Part shown: positions 9,329 to 17,724 of the stretch, piece after piece | Numbering within the stretch: the first letter of the stretch is position 1 | Layout of the letters: each line of letters starts with the position of its first letter | DNA from: an uncultured eubacterium 1-6 | Lineage (GTDB): Bacteria > Bacillota > Clostridia > Lachnospirales > Lachnospiraceae | Length of the DNA: 39,238 nucleotides | Reading direction: 5' to 3' | Assembly: GCA_903789595.1 (NCBI GenBank) | Contig: CAIFEZ010000018.1 | Coordinates: forward strand, 39,428 to 78,665 | Translations under genes and position numbers: made by a program | The notes under the pieces: model-generated | What the model saw: the letters and a program-made list of their open reading frames with translations, nothing else | Told to the model about the DNA's origin: nothing | Database searches by the model: none

Positions 9329-10575
9329 GATCGTGGGAGCAGAAACCAGGTATGTGGAAATCAGGTATGTTGAAATCAGACAGCTTGAAAACTGATATTT
9401 TACGATTGCGTGTAAGAAAAGCATTTTTCATCGTGCTGTTGTTGACCGCAGCGGCCGGGCTTCTCTGCGGATGCGGTGCGGCAGTGACCGACCGGAAGCT
9501 TTCCGGAAGCAGCGCAGCCGGTACAGTTTCCGGGAGCGGTGCGGCTCGGACAGCCGGTACAGTTTCCGGGAGCGATGCAGCCGGGACAGCCGGTACAGTT
9601 TCCGGGAGCGATGCAGCCGGGGCAGTTTCCGGGAGCAGTGCAGCCGGGACCGGTGCGGCATCATCCGAAGCATCATCTGAAGCGCAGAATGCGGAGACAG
9701 AGCCTTCGCCCGTCTGCGGCGTCTGCATCGCGTCCGACAAGGCCGCCTATCAGGTGCGTCTCTACCAGATTATGCAGAAGCAGGCCGGGGAAAAGGGAAT
9801 ACGGCTGATCTGGAAGTATGCGGACTGGGATGCCTCGCTTCAGAACCGGCAGATCCAGGAGCTGATCGAGGATGAGGTGGATGTGCTGATCATCTGTCCG
9901 GTGAATTCGAAGTCGATGCTGGATTCTCTGAAAGAGGCGCGCAGCAGGGAAATACCGGTGATTAACCTGAATATGAAGGTGGATGCCTATTCTGCCGTGT
10001 ATATCGACACGTATGTAGGCGCCAGCTCCCAGGAAGAAGGAAGACTTGCGGCTGAGTTTGCGGCAGAACTGCTTCCGGATGGAGGCAAGGCGGCGATTCT
10101 GGAGGGGACTCCGGGGACAGATCCGCAGATCTACCGTACGCAGGCATTTGTAGATGAGCTGGGAGACCGGCCGGATATTCAGATCGCCGACATCAGAAAC
10201 GCGGACTGGAACCGGCAGGAGGCGGAAAGCGAGACGAAGGAGCTGATGCAGAAAATCCCGGATCTGAAGCTGATCTACTGTCAGGATAACAATATGGCGG
10301 CCGGGGCCGTCGCGGCCATACAGGAGGCGGGGAAGGAAAAGGACATACAGGTAATCGGAATCGGAGAGGCGGATCAGGAAACGATGGACCTGCTTCACAA
10401 AGGATGTCTGAAGGGATTTATCGTTCAGGATCCGGAATTTGAGGCGAAGAGCGCGGTGAACTGCGCGGTCCATCTGGCGTTGGGCGGAAATGTCCGGCCG
10501 TGGATCCAGAATCCGGTCAGTATCGTGACAGAGGAAAACGCGGCAGAATACCGAAAACCGATTGAATATGTGTGA
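9325..10575 (+). CDS. Sugar-binding lipoprotein, probable sensory partner of the kinase
   Basis: The protein is 416 aa. A signal peptide with a lipobox-like LCGC (~residues 48-51) precedes a Ser/Gly/Ala-rich linker and then a periplasmic-binding fold of the ribose type (Peripla_BP_4): KAAYQVRLYQIMQKQAGEKG, then DVLIICPVNSKSM and AILEGTPGT. The GTG start at 9325 overlaps the kinase stop (GTGA), indicating translational coupling; ATG codons at 9352 and 9367 are alternatives. The linker is encoded by 36-bp tandem repeats (about 9500-9655, TAGTVSGSDAAG units), so its length probably varies. No transporter genes follow within this transcript, unlike ordinary binding proteins. In Clostridium the XylFII-LytS-YesN system uses a dedicated binding protein as co-sensor; the gene order here fits that model (inference). 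Confidence 0.85.
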   Translation: MRSWEQKPGMWKSGMLKSDSLKTDILRLRVRKAFFIVLLLTAAAGLLCGCGAAVTDRKLSGSSAAGTVSGSGAARTAGTVSGSDAAGTAGTVSGSDAAGAVSGSSAAGTGAASSEASSEAQNAETEPSPVCGVCIASDKAAYQVRLYQIMQKQAGEKGIRLIWKYADWDASLQNRQIQELIEDEVDVLIICPVNSKSMLDSLKEARSREIPVINLNMKVDAYSAVYIDTYVGASSQEEGRLAAEFAAELLPDGGKAAILEGTPGTDPQIYRTQAFVDELGDRPDIQIADIRNADWNRQEAESETKELMQKIPDLKLIYCQDNNMAAGAVAAIQEAGKEKDIQVIGIGEADQETMDLLHKGCLKGFIVQDPEFEAKSAVNCAVHLALGGNVRPWIQNPVSIVTEENAAEYRKPIEYV

Positions 10576-10624
10576 CAGACAGCAGACATTTCGTCAGAAC
10601 AGCGCTGTCAGAATCACATGAAAG

Positions 10625-10696
10625 CAGGAATCACACGTAAAGCAGAAATCATCCGAAGTCAGGAATCACACGTAAAGCAGAAATCATCCGAAAGCA
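10625..10696. repeat. Two-copy 35-bp direct repeat
   Basis: CAGGAATCACACGTAAAGCA plus the following AGAAATCATCCGAA occurs twice in tandem with a 35-base period, starting near 10625 and 10660. It lies just after the binding-protein stop codon and has no coding sense. Confidence 0.8.
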
Positions 10697-10727
10697 GGCG
10701 AACCCGGAAATTGATCAGCAATTGATT

Positions 10728-10770
10728 GCCGGGAACGGGCTTCCGGGCGGTTTCTGCTTTTTCTGTTTTG
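10728..10770 (+). terminator. Probable terminator of the two-component operon
   Basis: GCCGGGAA (10728-10735) and TTCCGGGC (10741-10748) form an eight-pair stem with one mismatch around a CGGGC loop. A T-rich tract follows (TTTCTGCTTTTTCTGTTTTG). It is the first such structure after the stop at 10575. Confidence 0.5.
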
Positions 10771-10773
10771 GAG

Positions 10774-10908
10774 GTGCGTACTGAGACAAAGGCGGTCGAA
10801 GGCCCGTGTGCGTACTGAGACAAAGGCGACCGAAGGCCCGTGTGCGTACTGAGACAAAGGTACCGAAGGCCGGTGTGCAAGTGCTGAGACATAGGCGACC
10901 GAAAGCCG
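10774..10908. repeat. Four-copy ~34-bp tandem repeat
   Basis: Units start at 10774, 10808, 10842 and 10875 (periods 34, 34, 33). The core is GTGCGTACTGAGACAAAGG followed by CGACCGAAGGCC. The fourth copy is degenerate. On the minus strand the repeats make open frames with repeated SQYAHGPS-like peptides, which I regard as non-coding. Confidence 0.85.
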
Positions 10909-11179
10909 GCTGCTCTGAGGCCCGCGGAAGCGGAAGAAAAATCAGTGATGCACAGCATCTGAAAAAACAGTGAAGCACAGAATCTGAAAAAATGAACAAT
11001 GCGCATGAAAAAATTGAATTCCGAATCTTGCCATAAAATATTACAGTATATGCAACAGCTTAAGGAACGTTTTTTATAAAACAATGCAAGGATTCAGCGC
11101 TTCAATCCCGGGAACGTGCGGTTCTCCCGAAGTGCTGAACGACTGCAGAACAACAATTTTTTTTGAGGAGGGAATGGAA
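10909..11179. promoter_or_regulatory. Upstream region of the sugar ABC operon
   Basis: AT-rich from about 10970, with no gene. It must hold the promoter of the binding-protein gene at 11180. A TATAAA at 11075-11080 is the best -10 candidate, with only a poor -35 upstream, as expected for a promoter that needs an activator such as the AraC-type response regulator. No clear operator repeat was seen. Confidence 0.35.
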
Positions 11180-12283
11180 ATGAAGAAGAAACTGCTGGTT
11201 ACATTACTGTCTGCCGCAATGGCGGTTACCCTGGGCGCGTGCGGATCTTCCGGAACGGCTTCGAGCAGTTCTGCGGCATCGTCGGAAGCCAAGGCGACAT
11301 CGGAGACGGCTTCGGTATCCGCAGCTTCTGCAGTAGAAGCCGCGGCAGAGGAGAAAAAGGCGGAGACCGGGGATACGCCGACGATCGCCTTTGTGCCGAA
11401 GGTTATGGGGCAGGCCTGGTGGGATTACGTGCAGAAGGGCGTTGAGGAGTGGTCGAAGGACACCGGCTATGATGTCATTTACAAGGGACCGACGGAAATC
11501 GATGCAGCCGCTCAGGTTCAGATCATGACCGACCTGGTGAACCAGGGAGTGGACATCCTCTGCTTCTCGCCCAACGATCCGGATGCCTGCGAGGCGATCT
11601 GCAAACAGGCCAGAGACAAAGGAATCATCGTGATCTCAACGGAAGCTTCCGGAATGGAAAATATCGATTACGATGTAGAAGCTTTTGATGAAGCCGGAAT
11701 GGGAGGCTTCCTGATGGATCAGCTGGCATCTTCCATGGGTGAGGAAGGCCAGTACATCACAATGGTCGGATCCATGACGATGGAATCTCAGAACAACTGG
11801 GCGGATGCGGCGGTAGCAAGACAGGAAGAAAAATATCCGAACATGGAGCTTGTGCCGGACAAGAGAGTGGCAGATGACTCCGATGCGGAAAAGGCATATG
11901 AGCTCACCAAGCAGCTGCTGCAGAAATATCCGGATCTGAAAGGCATTCTGGGAACCGGATCCTTCGACGCACCGGGAGCAGCACGCGCGATCCAGGAGCT
12001 CGGACTGCAGGGCAAGGTTTTCGTGATCTCCGTGGCAATGCCCAGTGAGGTGAAGGACTATCTGGCAGACGGAACGCTTCAGAGCGTAGGCCTGTGGGAT
12101 CCGGCAATCTCCGCGAAGGTAATGCTGAATGCAGGCGTGGATATGTTCAACGGTGAGAAAATCGAAGACGGAATGGATCTGCAGGAAAAAGGCTATGAGG
12201 CGGTTAAGCTGAATGACAAGGTGATCGTCGGCGACGGTGCGATCGCGATCACAAATGACAATGTAGACGATTTCGGATTCTGA
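11180..12283 (+). CDS. Substrate-binding lipoprotein of a CUT2 sugar ABC transporter (RhaS/LsrB-like)
   Basis: The protein is 367 aa. Signal peptide and lipobox: MKKKLLVTLLSAAMAV, then LGAC. After a Ser/Ala-rich linker comes a Peripla_BP_4 fold: IAFVPKVMGQAWWDYVQKG, YKGPTEIDAAAQVQIM, VDILCFSPNDPDA, ESQNNW, SVGLWDPA. This layout is that of rhamnose- (RhaS) and AI-2- (LsrB) binding proteins. The LsrB ligand residues I can recall are not kept (Asp-Gln before the NQW motif is Ser-Gln here), so AI-2 is disfavoured. I chose the ATG at 11180 because GAGGAGG sits eight bases upstream; an ATG at 11174 is too close to it. It is the first gene of the ABC operon, separated from the ATPase by a strong hairpin. 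Confidence 0.92.
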   Translation: MKKKLLVTLLSAAMAVTLGACGSSGTASSSSAASSEAKATSETASVSAASAVEAAAEEKKAETGDTPTIAFVPKVMGQAWWDYVQKGVEEWSKDTGYDVIYKGPTEIDAAAQVQIMTDLVNQGVDILCFSPNDPDACEAICKQARDKGIIVISTEASGMENIDYDVEAFDEAGMGGFLMDQLASSMGEEGQYITMVGSMTMESQNNWADAAVARQEEKYPNMELVPDKRVADDSDAEKAYELTKQLLQKYPDLKGILGTGSFDAPGAARAIQELGLQGKVFVISVAMPSEVKDYLADGTLQSVGLWDPAISAKVMLNAGVDMFNGEKIEDGMDLQEKGYEAVKLNDKVIVGDGAIAITNDNVDDFGF

Positions 12284-12293
12284 TTTGCGGGAA

Positions 12294-12337
12294 GGAGATC
12301 CGGCCGGTTCTGCATGCGGCAGAAGGGCCGGATCTCC
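12294..12337 (+). promoter_or_regulatory. Stable intercistronic hairpin between binding protein and ATPase genes
   Basis: A perfect 12-bp stem GGAGATCCGGCC/GGCCGGATCTCC (12294-12305 with 12326-12337) is extended inside by TTCTGC/GCAGAA. No T-tract follows, so it is more likely an mRNA-stabilising or partial-readthrough structure than a full terminator. This position is common in sugar ABC operons, where the binding protein is made in excess. Confidence 0.75.
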
Positions 12338-12508
12338 GCGATATAGCAGCCGGTTCCATTATGCGAATTACGCGAGCGTCACAGCCGCGGGATGATAAAC
12401 GCGCAGTATGATCTTGCCGCATTCTCTTCCCAGTTAATGCAGGGAAGCCTGTGATACCCGGCTAATGAAGTGAAGCCTGTGATATCAATAAAGAAGGAGC
12501 TAGAATCT

Positions 12509-13990
12509 ATGTCAGAATATTTGCTTGAGATGTCCGGTATCTGTAAAGCTTTCTCAGGAGTGCAGGCACTGGATCATGTGAATTTTCATATCCGTCCGGG
12601 TAAGGTAATGTGTCTGGCCGGGGAGAACGGGTGCGGAAAATCAACCCTGGTGAAGATTATTTCCGGTGTTTACGTCAGAGATCAGGGAGATGTCTTTTTT
12701 CAGGGACAGAAGCTGGACAGAATCACGCCGGCGGAGGCGACCCGGCTCGGCATTCAGGTCATCTATCAGGACCTTTCGATTTTTCCGAATCTGACGGTGC
12801 GTGAAAATCTGGCGATCAATTCGGAGATCACGGACCGCAGAAGAATCGTGAACCGGAAGCGCTGGACGAAGACAGCGGAGGAAGCGCTGTCCAGAATCGG
12901 ATACCAGATTGATCTGGATGTGAAAATGGGCGAGCTGAGCGTAGCGGACAAGCAGCTGGTCGCGATCTGCCGCGCGCTGCTCTTCAACGCCAGGCTGATC
13001 ATCATGGACGAACCGACGACAGCCCTTACAAAGAGAGAGGTGGATGCTCTTTTCCGTACCGTGCGGAAACTGAAGGAAGAGGGGATCGCCATCATGTTCA
13101 TCAGCCACAAGGTGGAGGAGATCTTTGAGATTTCGGATGATGTATGCATCATGCGGAATGGAAAAAATGTCTTCGAGGGACCCACCGCCGACCTGACCCG
13201 GGATGATTTTTCCTATTACATGACCGGGCGGCGGATCCAGCCGGACCCGTTTGTGCCGGAGCACATTCAGGAAAAGCCGGTGCTCGAGGTGGAGAAGCTG
13301 TGTGCGGATCCATACTATCATGACATCAGTTTTCAGCTCAGAAAAGGGGAGATTCTGGGAATTACCGGACTTCTGGGATCCGGCCGTACCGAGCTGGCAA
13401 TGAGCCTGTTCGGCCTTATCCGCCCGGATTCAGGAAAAATTCTGCTGAACGGGCAGCCGGTCAGCATCAAATCGCCGGAAAAGGCAAAGGAGCTGCGGAT
13501 CGGCTATGTTCCGGAAGACCGGCTGACCGAGGGCCTTTGCATGCGGCAGCCGATTGCCGACAATATCATGCTCGCCTCCCTCGATAAGGTTTCCAGGAGA
13601 GGCATTCTCAATCACCGGAAGCTTTTCTCAGAGGCCTGCAGATGGGTGAAGACATTCTCGATTGCGACGGATGATCCGCATAAATATGCGCAGACGCTGT
13701 CCGGAGGCAATCAGCAGAAAATCGTTCTCTCAAAGTGGATGAACAATAATCTGGATATTCTGATTCTGAACGGACCGACCGTAGGCGTGGATATCGGCGC
13801 CAAGCAGGACATTCACCATCTCGTGCACGGTCTGGCGCACAAGGGACTGGCGGTCATTATTATATCCGATGATATATCTGAGGTCGTGACGAACTGCAGC
13901 CGGGTCATTGTCATGAAAGAGGGCATGATCGTCGGAGAAATGAAATCAGAAGAAATCACGGATCAGAGAATCACGGAAATCATTCACTGA
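12509..13990 (+). CDS. CUT2 sugar ABC transporter ATP-binding protein (RbsA/XylG-like, two NBDs)
   Basis: The protein is 493 aa with two tandem nucleotide-binding domains. NBD1 has Walker A GENGCGKST (~43-51), a modified signature LSVADKQLVAI, and Walker B with the catalytic Glu in LIIMDEPTTAL. NBD2 has a P-loop-like GLLGSGRTEL (~288), a good LSGGNQQKIVL signature, but NGPTVGVD where DEPTRGVD is usual, so its catalytic Glu is lost. This asymmetry occurs in the sugar family. The protein powers import through the two permeases that follow (14004, 15020). The start at 12509 has AAGGAG nine bases upstream; an in-frame ATG at 12470 has no such site. Confidence 0.93.
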   Translation: MSEYLLEMSGICKAFSGVQALDHVNFHIRPGKVMCLAGENGCGKSTLVKIISGVYVRDQGDVFFQGQKLDRITPAEATRLGIQVIYQDLSIFPNLTVRENLAINSEITDRRRIVNRKRWTKTAEEALSRIGYQIDLDVKMGELSVADKQLVAICRALLFNARLIIMDEPTTALTKREVDALFRTVRKLKEEGIAIMFISHKVEEIFEISDDVCIMRNGKNVFEGPTADLTRDDFSYYMTGRRIQPDPFVPEHIQEKPVLEVEKLCADPYYHDISFQLRKGEILGITGLLGSGRTELAMSLFGLIRPDSGKILLNGQPVSIKSPEKAKELRIGYVPEDRLTEGLCMRQPIADNIMLASLDKVSRRGILNHRKLFSEACRWVKTFSIATDDPHKYAQTLSGGNQQKIVLSKWMNNNLDILILNGPTVGVDIGAKQDIHHLVHGLAHKGLAVIIISDDISEVVTNCSRVIVMKEGMIVGEMKSEEITDQRITEIIH

Positions 13991-14003
13991 GGGGGCATCT
14001 GCA

Positions 14004-15005
14004 ATGAACAAAACAGCTTGGAAACGTCTGACCAAACGGACGGAATTTTATATTTTTATTGTTCTGATCGCCTTGATCGCGGGCATTCAGATCGTCTCCG
14101 GCGGGCAGCTTCTGGAGCCGACCACACTCGTCACGATTCTTCGCGGCATGGTTGTGGACGGAATGTTTGCGCTGATCTGTCTGATCGTCATGATTTCCGG
14201 AGGATTCGACCTGTCATTCCCGGCAATTTCCGCGTTTGCGTACTCGGCGGCCACTACCATCTGCGTCAATCAGGGCTGGTGCGAGACAAATCCGCTTGCG
14301 GGATTTCTGCTCGCGATCCTCTTCGGAGCCATTCTCGGAGCCTTCAACGGGTGGATCATCGCGAATTTCAAGCTCAACACGATGATCGTCACGCTCGGTA
14401 CACAGACCTTCTTCACAGGCCTGACCATGGGACTGTTTCAGATGAAGGAGATCACCTCGACGCTTCCCGCGTCGTTCCGGGCTCTGGGCGAGAGCTATTT
14501 CTTCGAGGTTTACAATTCGCAGGGACAGCGCTCGACGCTGACCACGTCGATTGTGTTTCTGATCATCATGATTGCGGTTACCTCGTTTGTTTTGCGGAAA
14601 ACGATGTTCGGGCGCGCGCTTTACGCGATCGGCGGCAATGAGGTCTCCGCGGAACGCGCCGGATATAATGTCAAACGCATCAAGTTCATCCTGTACGTGG
14701 CGGTCGGCGCACTTGCCGGATTTATCGGCATGGTGCGGGTGTGCCTTGCGAGACAGTCTATTCCGAAGGCGATGGTCGGAAAGGAAATGGCCATTATTCC
14801 GGCGGTTATTCTCGGCGGGGCCAGCATTTTCGGAGGAGAGGGCTCCGTATTCGGCACCATCTGCGCGATCGGTCTCATCACGGTCGTATCCAACAGCATG
14901 CTGCTGGTGGGGATCGATTCTTACTGGCAGAACTTCTTCAATGGTCTGGTAATACTGATCGGCATCACGATCTCAGCCGTACAGGCGAAGAGACAGCGCA
15001 GATAA
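14004..15005 (+). CDS. CUT2 sugar ABC transporter permease 1
   Basis: The protein is 333 aa and very hydrophobic, with about nine to ten membrane segments; family BPD_transp_2 (RbsC/XylH/RhaP-Q type). Motifs include ISGGFDLSFPAISAFA near residue 70, GAFNGWIIANFKLNTMIVTL near 110, YAIGGNEVSAERAGYNVKRI near 205 (the loop that contacts the ATPase) and AIIPAVILGGASIFGGEGS near 258, all standard for the family. GAGGGGG lies upstream of the start, 13 bases after the ATPase stop. It pairs with permease 2 to form the channel. Confidence 0.92.
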   Translation: MNKTAWKRLTKRTEFYIFIVLIALIAGIQIVSGGQLLEPTTLVTILRGMVVDGMFALICLIVMISGGFDLSFPAISAFAYSAATTICVNQGWCETNPLAGFLLAILFGAILGAFNGWIIANFKLNTMIVTLGTQTFFTGLTMGLFQMKEITSTLPASFRALGESYFFEVYNSQGQRSTLTTSIVFLIIMIAVTSFVLRKTMFGRALYAIGGNEVSAERAGYNVKRIKFILYVAVGALAGFIGMVRVCLARQSIPKAMVGKEMAIIPAVILGGASIFGGEGSVFGTICAIGLITVVSNSMLLVGIDSYWQNFFNGLVILIGITISAVQAKRQRR

Positions 15006-15019
15006 GGAGGCTGGGACAG

Positions 15020-16051
15020 ATGAAATTCAAGAATTTTGCGAACAAAAATCAATACACCGTCATGCTTCTTGTCATGCTGGCAGCAGTTCTGGTATTTTTC
15101 TCCATTACCAGGGGAAGCCTTCTGTGGACCGGAGATGCGTGGTACGGCATGGCGATGCAGTTTCCCGAGTACGGCCTGATGACGCTCGGCGTCATGTTCT
15201 GCTTCATCACCGGCAACATTGATATGTCGTTTGTGGCGCTGGGAAATTTTGCCACGATATTTGCGGTGCGGTATATGGCGGCAAATGCGGCAGAGGGAGC
15301 TTCCGACGGACACGTCCGGGCCGTGATCGTGACGGGAATTCTGATCACGCTTCTGATCTGCCTGATCGGAGGATTCATCAACGGAGTCCTCGTGACGAAG
15401 CTGGGAATTCCGCCCGTTATGGCTACCATAGCCATGCAGCTGGTGTGGCAGGGCTTATCCACAGCGCTCACGCAGGGAAATACCGTCACAGGTCTCCCGG
15501 CGATGTATACGGAAATCGGACACTCTAAGATGTTCGGCTTCCTTCCGTTCCCGCTGTTTATCTTTATTATCGCTTTTATTCTCTGCGCGCTGATTGTTCG
15601 CTACACGGTTTACGGCGAGATGATTTATATGATCGGAACCAATGTGAAGGCGGTGCGGTATTCCGGAATCAACACCGACCGCGTGGTTATCCTGACATTT
15701 GTCATCACGGCGCTGGTTTCCGGTGTGGGGAGCCTGATCATGGTATCGACGATGGCTTCCGCGAAGGCGGATTACGGTTCGTCCTATGTGATGCGGGTCA
15801 TTCTGATCCTCGTCCTCGCCGGCATTCTTCCGGATGGAGGAATGGGCAAGATTCCCGACCTCCTGCTGGCTCTCGTTATCATTCAGATCATTGCTTCCGG
15901 CGTAAATATGTTTGCGAGTCTGAACACATATTACGCGAGTCTGATCTGGGGAGCGCTGCTTCTGATTGTCCTGATCGCGAGCACAAAGCTGTCCGGAGGG
16001 ATCTTCAAAATCAGGGATGATAAAAAGAAAAAACAGGTGAGCTCACAGTAA
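15020..16051 (+). CDS. CUT2 sugar ABC transporter permease 2
   Basis: The protein is 343 aa with about nine to ten membrane segments; BPD_transp_2 family. Visible features are MFCFITGNIDMSFVALGNFA near 55, IGGFINGVLVTKLGIPPVMA near 112, MIGTNVKAVRYSGINTDRVV near 207 (ATPase-contact loop) and a charged C-terminal tail ending KKKKQVSSQ. The start at 15020 follows AAGGAGG; the longer in-frame extension overlaps permease 1 and is out of family. It starts 14 bases after permease 1. Two different permeases, instead of one as in ribose transport, are typical of the rhamnose and AI-2 transporters. Confidence 0.92.
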   Translation: MKFKNFANKNQYTVMLLVMLAAVLVFFSITRGSLLWTGDAWYGMAMQFPEYGLMTLGVMFCFITGNIDMSFVALGNFATIFAVRYMAANAAEGASDGHVRAVIVTGILITLLICLIGGFINGVLVTKLGIPPVMATIAMQLVWQGLSTALTQGNTVTGLPAMYTEIGHSKMFGFLPFPLFIFIIAFILCALIVRYTVYGEMIYMIGTNVKAVRYSGINTDRVVILTFVITALVSGVGSLIMVSTMASAKADYGSSYVMRVILILVLAGILPDGGMGKIPDLLLALVIIQIIASGVNMFASLNTYYASLIWGALLLIVLIASTKLSGGIFKIRDDKKKKQVSSQ

Positions 16052-16134
16052 GCAGATATACGCTGCCTTGTTGCACAGATGAAATAAGGCAAGGAATGAT
16101 AATTACCATATTTTGTTGAAGAGAGGTCTAGAAC

Positions 16135-17184
16135 ATGAACAGTATTGAGAGATTTTACGCAACAATTGAGCGCAGACCCGTGGATCGTCCTGCCTGCTGG
16201 CTGGGAGATCCGACGCTTGCCGCCGTGCCGGCGCTTTGCGAGTACTATGGAGTAGATAATGTCAACGAACTGAAAAAGGTGTGCGGGGATGATTTCTACG
16301 CGGTGGATATCCCGTATGAGTCGCCGCACTGCTCGGCTATTTTCGCGGCATTTGACTGGTATATGAACGGGAGCAACGTGGACACGGAGCACAGAACGCT
16401 CACCGCAGACGGATGCTTTGCGCACTGTGAAGATCTGGACGATGTGAAGGCGGTCAACTTTCCCTGGCCGGATCCGGAGAAATACATCAGCGTGGATGAG
16501 TGCAGAAGACGGGTAGAGGAAGCTCCGGCGGACAAGACGGTTTTCGCGCTGATGTGGGCGTGCCATTTCCAGGACACCTGCGCGGCCTTCGGCATGCAGA
16601 CCGCTCTGATGAATATGATCGAGGATCCGGAGATGGTGCACTATGTTGATGATCACATCGTGGACTTCTACTTGAAGGCACAGAAGATCTTCCTCGAGGC
16701 GACGAAGGGGAAGGTACATGCGATGCTGATCGGCGACGACATCGGCAGCCAGAGAGGACTGATGGTCAGCCCTCAGATCATCCGGGAGTTCATCCTTCCC
16801 GGTGCCAAAAAGCTGATTGACCAGGCGCATTCCTACGGGGTAAAGATCATTTATCATTCCTGCGGCTCTATCGTAGAAGCGATCCCCATGCTGATCGAAG
16901 CCGGCGTAGACGCTATTCATCCGATTCAGGCTCTGGCAGCGGGAATGGACGCGAAGAATCTGAAGGAAAAATTCGAGGATAAGATTTCGTTCTGCGGAGG
17001 CGTTGATACGCAGAATCTGCTTCCGTCGGGAACTCCCGAGGAGGTCCGGGCAAAGGTCCGGGAGCTCCGGGAACTGTTCCCCACCGGCCTGATCATATCC
17101 CCGAGCCATGAAGGCCTGCAGCCCGACGTTCCGCCGAGGAATGTAAAAGCGCTGTTCGATGAGGCGACGAAGATTTACGATTAA
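16135..17184 (+). CDS. UroD superfamily protein in a sugar ABC operon, methyltransferase-like
   Basis: The protein is 349 aa, a UroD-type barrel. It starts MNSIERFYATIERRPVDRPA, the usual opening of UroD/MtaA proteins. It keeps the zinc-type motif YHSCGS (His241, Cys243) and has FCGGVDTQ near 286. Where MtaA-type enzymes have the third zinc Cys (the SPGC region), this protein reads SPSHEG with His325. Metal binding by His-X-Cys plus His is therefore plausible. No corrinoid protein gene is nearby. GAGAGG precedes the ATG. It follows permease 2 by 83 bases, which include a weak stem, and precedes the mutarotase-family gene, so it is very likely expressed with the transporter. Function unknown; demethylation of an imported O-methyl sugar is a hypothesis. 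It is a divergent paralogue of the protein at 4393. Confidence 0.85.
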   Translation: MNSIERFYATIERRPVDRPACWLGDPTLAAVPALCEYYGVDNVNELKKVCGDDFYAVDIPYESPHCSAIFAAFDWYMNGSNVDTEHRTLTADGCFAHCEDLDDVKAVNFPWPDPEKYISVDECRRRVEEAPADKTVFALMWACHFQDTCAAFGMQTALMNMIEDPEMVHYVDDHIVDFYLKAQKIFLEATKGKVHAMLIGDDIGSQRGLMVSPQIIREFILPGAKKLIDQAHSYGVKIIYHSCGSIVEAIPMLIEAGVDAIHPIQALAAGMDAKNLKEKFEDKISFCGGVDTQNLLPSGTPEEVRAKVRELRELFPTGLIISPSHEGLQPDVPPRNVKALFDEATKIYD

Positions 17185-17230
17185 ACAGTAAACCGCAGCG
17201 CGTTTTATTTCGTTTATTCGGGAGGTAATG

Positions 17231-17557
17231 ATGATTAAGAGATTCGGACAGATGATCCGGATTAAACCGGGTGATCTGGAACAATATAAGAAATACCACG
17301 CAAATCCGTTTCCCGGTGTCAACGAGATGATCCGGAAATGTCACCTGAAGAATTATTCGATCTACGCAAGAGGAGATTATCTCTTTTCTTACTTCGAGTA
17401 TGACGGAGACGACTATGACAGAGACATGGCCATGATGGCGGCGGACCCGGCCACACAGGACTGGTGGGACCATGTAAAGCCTCTGATGCAGCCGCTGGAT
17501 GACAGGAAAGAAGGGGAATTCTGGTCGGATATGGAGGAAATCTATCATCTGGACTAA
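17231..17557 (+). CDS. L-rhamnose mutarotase (RhaM/YiiL) family protein
   Basis: The protein is 108 aa, a dimeric alpha-beta barrel family that interconverts the alpha and beta anomers of L-rhamnose or related deoxyhexoses. The family residues are present: His in EQYKKYH (residue 23), Tyr in LKNYSIYARG, a YLFSYFEY strand, the Trp pair in QDWWDHV, and the C-terminal MEEIYHLD. I prefer the ATG at 17231, which gives five bases to GGAGG; the ATG at 17228 would be only two away. It is the last gene of the ABC operon and sits before a terminator. It is less like E. coli RhaM than the protein at 21687, so it may act on another sugar. Confidence 0.85.
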   Translation: MIKRFGQMIRIKPGDLEQYKKYHANPFPGVNEMIRKCHLKNYSIYARGDYLFSYFEYDGDDYDRDMAMMAADPATQDWWDHVKPLMQPLDDRKEGEFWSDMEEIYHLD

Positions 17558-17592
17558 CCCCCCTGATCATATGTTTTTGTATTTATTCGCGG

Positions 17593-17648
17593 GGATCCTC
17601 TCCTGCTCGTCCGTTATATCGGCCGGATGGGCATGGGAGGATCCTTTT
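17593..17648 (+). terminator. Terminator of the sugar ABC operon
   Basis: GGATCCTCTCCTGC (17593-17606) pairs with GCATGGGAGGATCC (17631-17644) over 14 positions with one wobble and one mismatch. TTTT follows on the plus strand. It lies between the convergent mutarotase and AraC genes. Confidence 0.65.
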
Positions 17649-17724
17649 GCTGCGCAAAACAGAAAAACGGTGATCCTGCCGCCGGGTTTTATTCCGATGA
17701 GATTACAGTTAACCGGAGCAGAAA

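Noticed and set aside
10659-11084. Minus-strand open frames encoding SQYAHGP-type repeats
   Set aside because: Produced by the 34-bp tandem repeat; no ribosome site and no plausible protein fold.
11180-12283. AI-2 (LsrB) receptor identity
   Set aside because: The overall layout is similar, but the Asp-Gln ligand pair and neighbouring ligand positions of LsrB are not conserved, and no lsrK/lsrF-like genes are present.
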